DNA of 64,000 nucleotides from Azadirachta indica (lineage: Eukaryota > Streptophyta > Magnoliopsida > Sapindales > Meliaceae), in contig CM040453.1 in assembly GCA_022749755.1 (NCBI GenBank), positions 16,749,368 through 16,813,367 on the forward strand, in the 5' to 3' direction. Position numbers and translations under genes: made by a program. Every line of letters begins with the position of its first letter. The first letter of the stretch is position 1. Below the pieces are notes generated by a model. It was not told the origin of the DNA, did not search any database, and was given only the letters and a program-made list of their open reading frames with translations. This document shows positions 63,420 to 64,000 of the stretch, piece after piece.

Positions 63420-64000
63420 TTTTCTTATATCAGGAGATACCCATCGTGTTTTCCAAATTGATGAATACTCAATCCCTGAGTATTAATTAAATACTCAAAA
63501 AGTAAAAATTTAATTCAAACAAATTTAATTAATAACATATCAGTATTAAATACTGATATCAAGCCAACGCTAATTCTTTTATTTATTTTTAATTTTTCAA
63601 ATACTCATTTCTAATGTCCAACCTAAAAGAAAAAGAAAAAAATTACGAATATGTGAAAAAAAAATTATCGTAATCTCCTCTCAATTTTCTTATAAGAAAT
63701 TAACAATATTGATTGCATAAAGTTTAATTTAATTGTTTCTGTTGATATTAAATTTTATCACTTAATATTTTAAGTAGTATAAATTTTTTAAGTTGTAGAA
63801 GAAAATCCCTTTTGATTTCTTCTTTCTTTATATTTTTTTTGTTTCCTTAGATCTTATGGGATGCTAATCCTAATGAAAATATAATCGAAGAGGATTAAAG
63901 GATTTGAACCTACTTTTCGCCATTAGTGGGCCAGATTAGATAGTTAGAGAAATTCTTTGCCGGACTTCATCTTATAATCTGTTGGGAATTTGGGCTTATT
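63420..64000. repeat. Start of a third unit of the P450 array
   Basis: It starts CTTATATCAGGAGATACCC, as units A (40062) and B (47578) do. Then 63500-64000 follows 40930-41430 of unit A in order (TTAATTAATAATATATCA-type, CAAATACTCATTTC, GGGCCAGATTAGATAG). It is cut by the window edge. Confidence 0.75.

Noticed and set aside
1..64000. CRISPR array, bacterial operon or phage features
   Set aside because: Introns, plant gene families and repeat content show nuclear plant DNA. No array of regular repeats with unique spacers was seen.

Overview
The window is nuclear DNA from a eudicot plant. The evidence is AT-rich intergenic DNA, GT-AG introns, a cellulose synthase-like D gene with the family's two coding introns, plant cytochrome P450 and GT47 genes, plant-type transposons, and a piece of plastid DNA. 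The species cannot be fixed from sequence alone.

Layout. 0.4-5.1 kb: a decayed Ty3-type LTR retrotransposon and an inverted, repeated pile-up of its pol 3' end and LTR. 5.8-8.7 kb (minus): the 5' half of a RIX1/PELP1-like ribosome-biogenesis gene with a frameshift, and a possible non-coding first exon at 9.7-9.9 kb. 9.9-13.8 kb: repeats, including an old reverse-transcribing-virus remnant (movement-protein-like ORF, minus) and a hAT element with an 8-bp target duplication. 15.3-20.4 kb (plus): an apparently intact nine-exon GT47 exostosin-family glycosyltransferase. 20.4-33.2 kb: a gene desert with foldback elements, microsatellites and a nuclear plastid insertion (trnI-CAU plus the start of ycf2). 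33.3-39.5 kb (plus): an intact CSLD3-type cellulose synthase-like gene of 1145 codons with an intron-bearing leader. 40-64 kb: a tandem array whose units each start with the same sequence. Two units carry a CYP71-clan P450 on the minus strand, and the third unit enters at the right edge.

The most notable structure is in the P450 array. Each P450 copy is broken by a different single missing base: beside the start codon in one, mid exon 1 in the other. The array also holds a CACTA transposon of about 4.3 kb (52246-56525, 3-bp target duplication AAT). It has no visible transposase but carries spliced-gene fragments, including an RNA-recognition-motif exon and a C-terminal exon. A truncated copy of the same insertion, in the same flanking sequence, sits in the other unit, so the insertion predates the duplication.

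The two intact genes (GT47 and CSLD) both encode Golgi or endomembrane glycosyltransferases of cell-wall polysaccharide synthesis. They are 14 kb apart and nothing shows they are co-regulated. Plant nuclear genes are not in operons, so neighbour order carries little functional meaning here. Three apparent genes are broken by single-base indels (the PELP1-like gene and both P450s). These could be true pseudogenes or errors in the source assembly.
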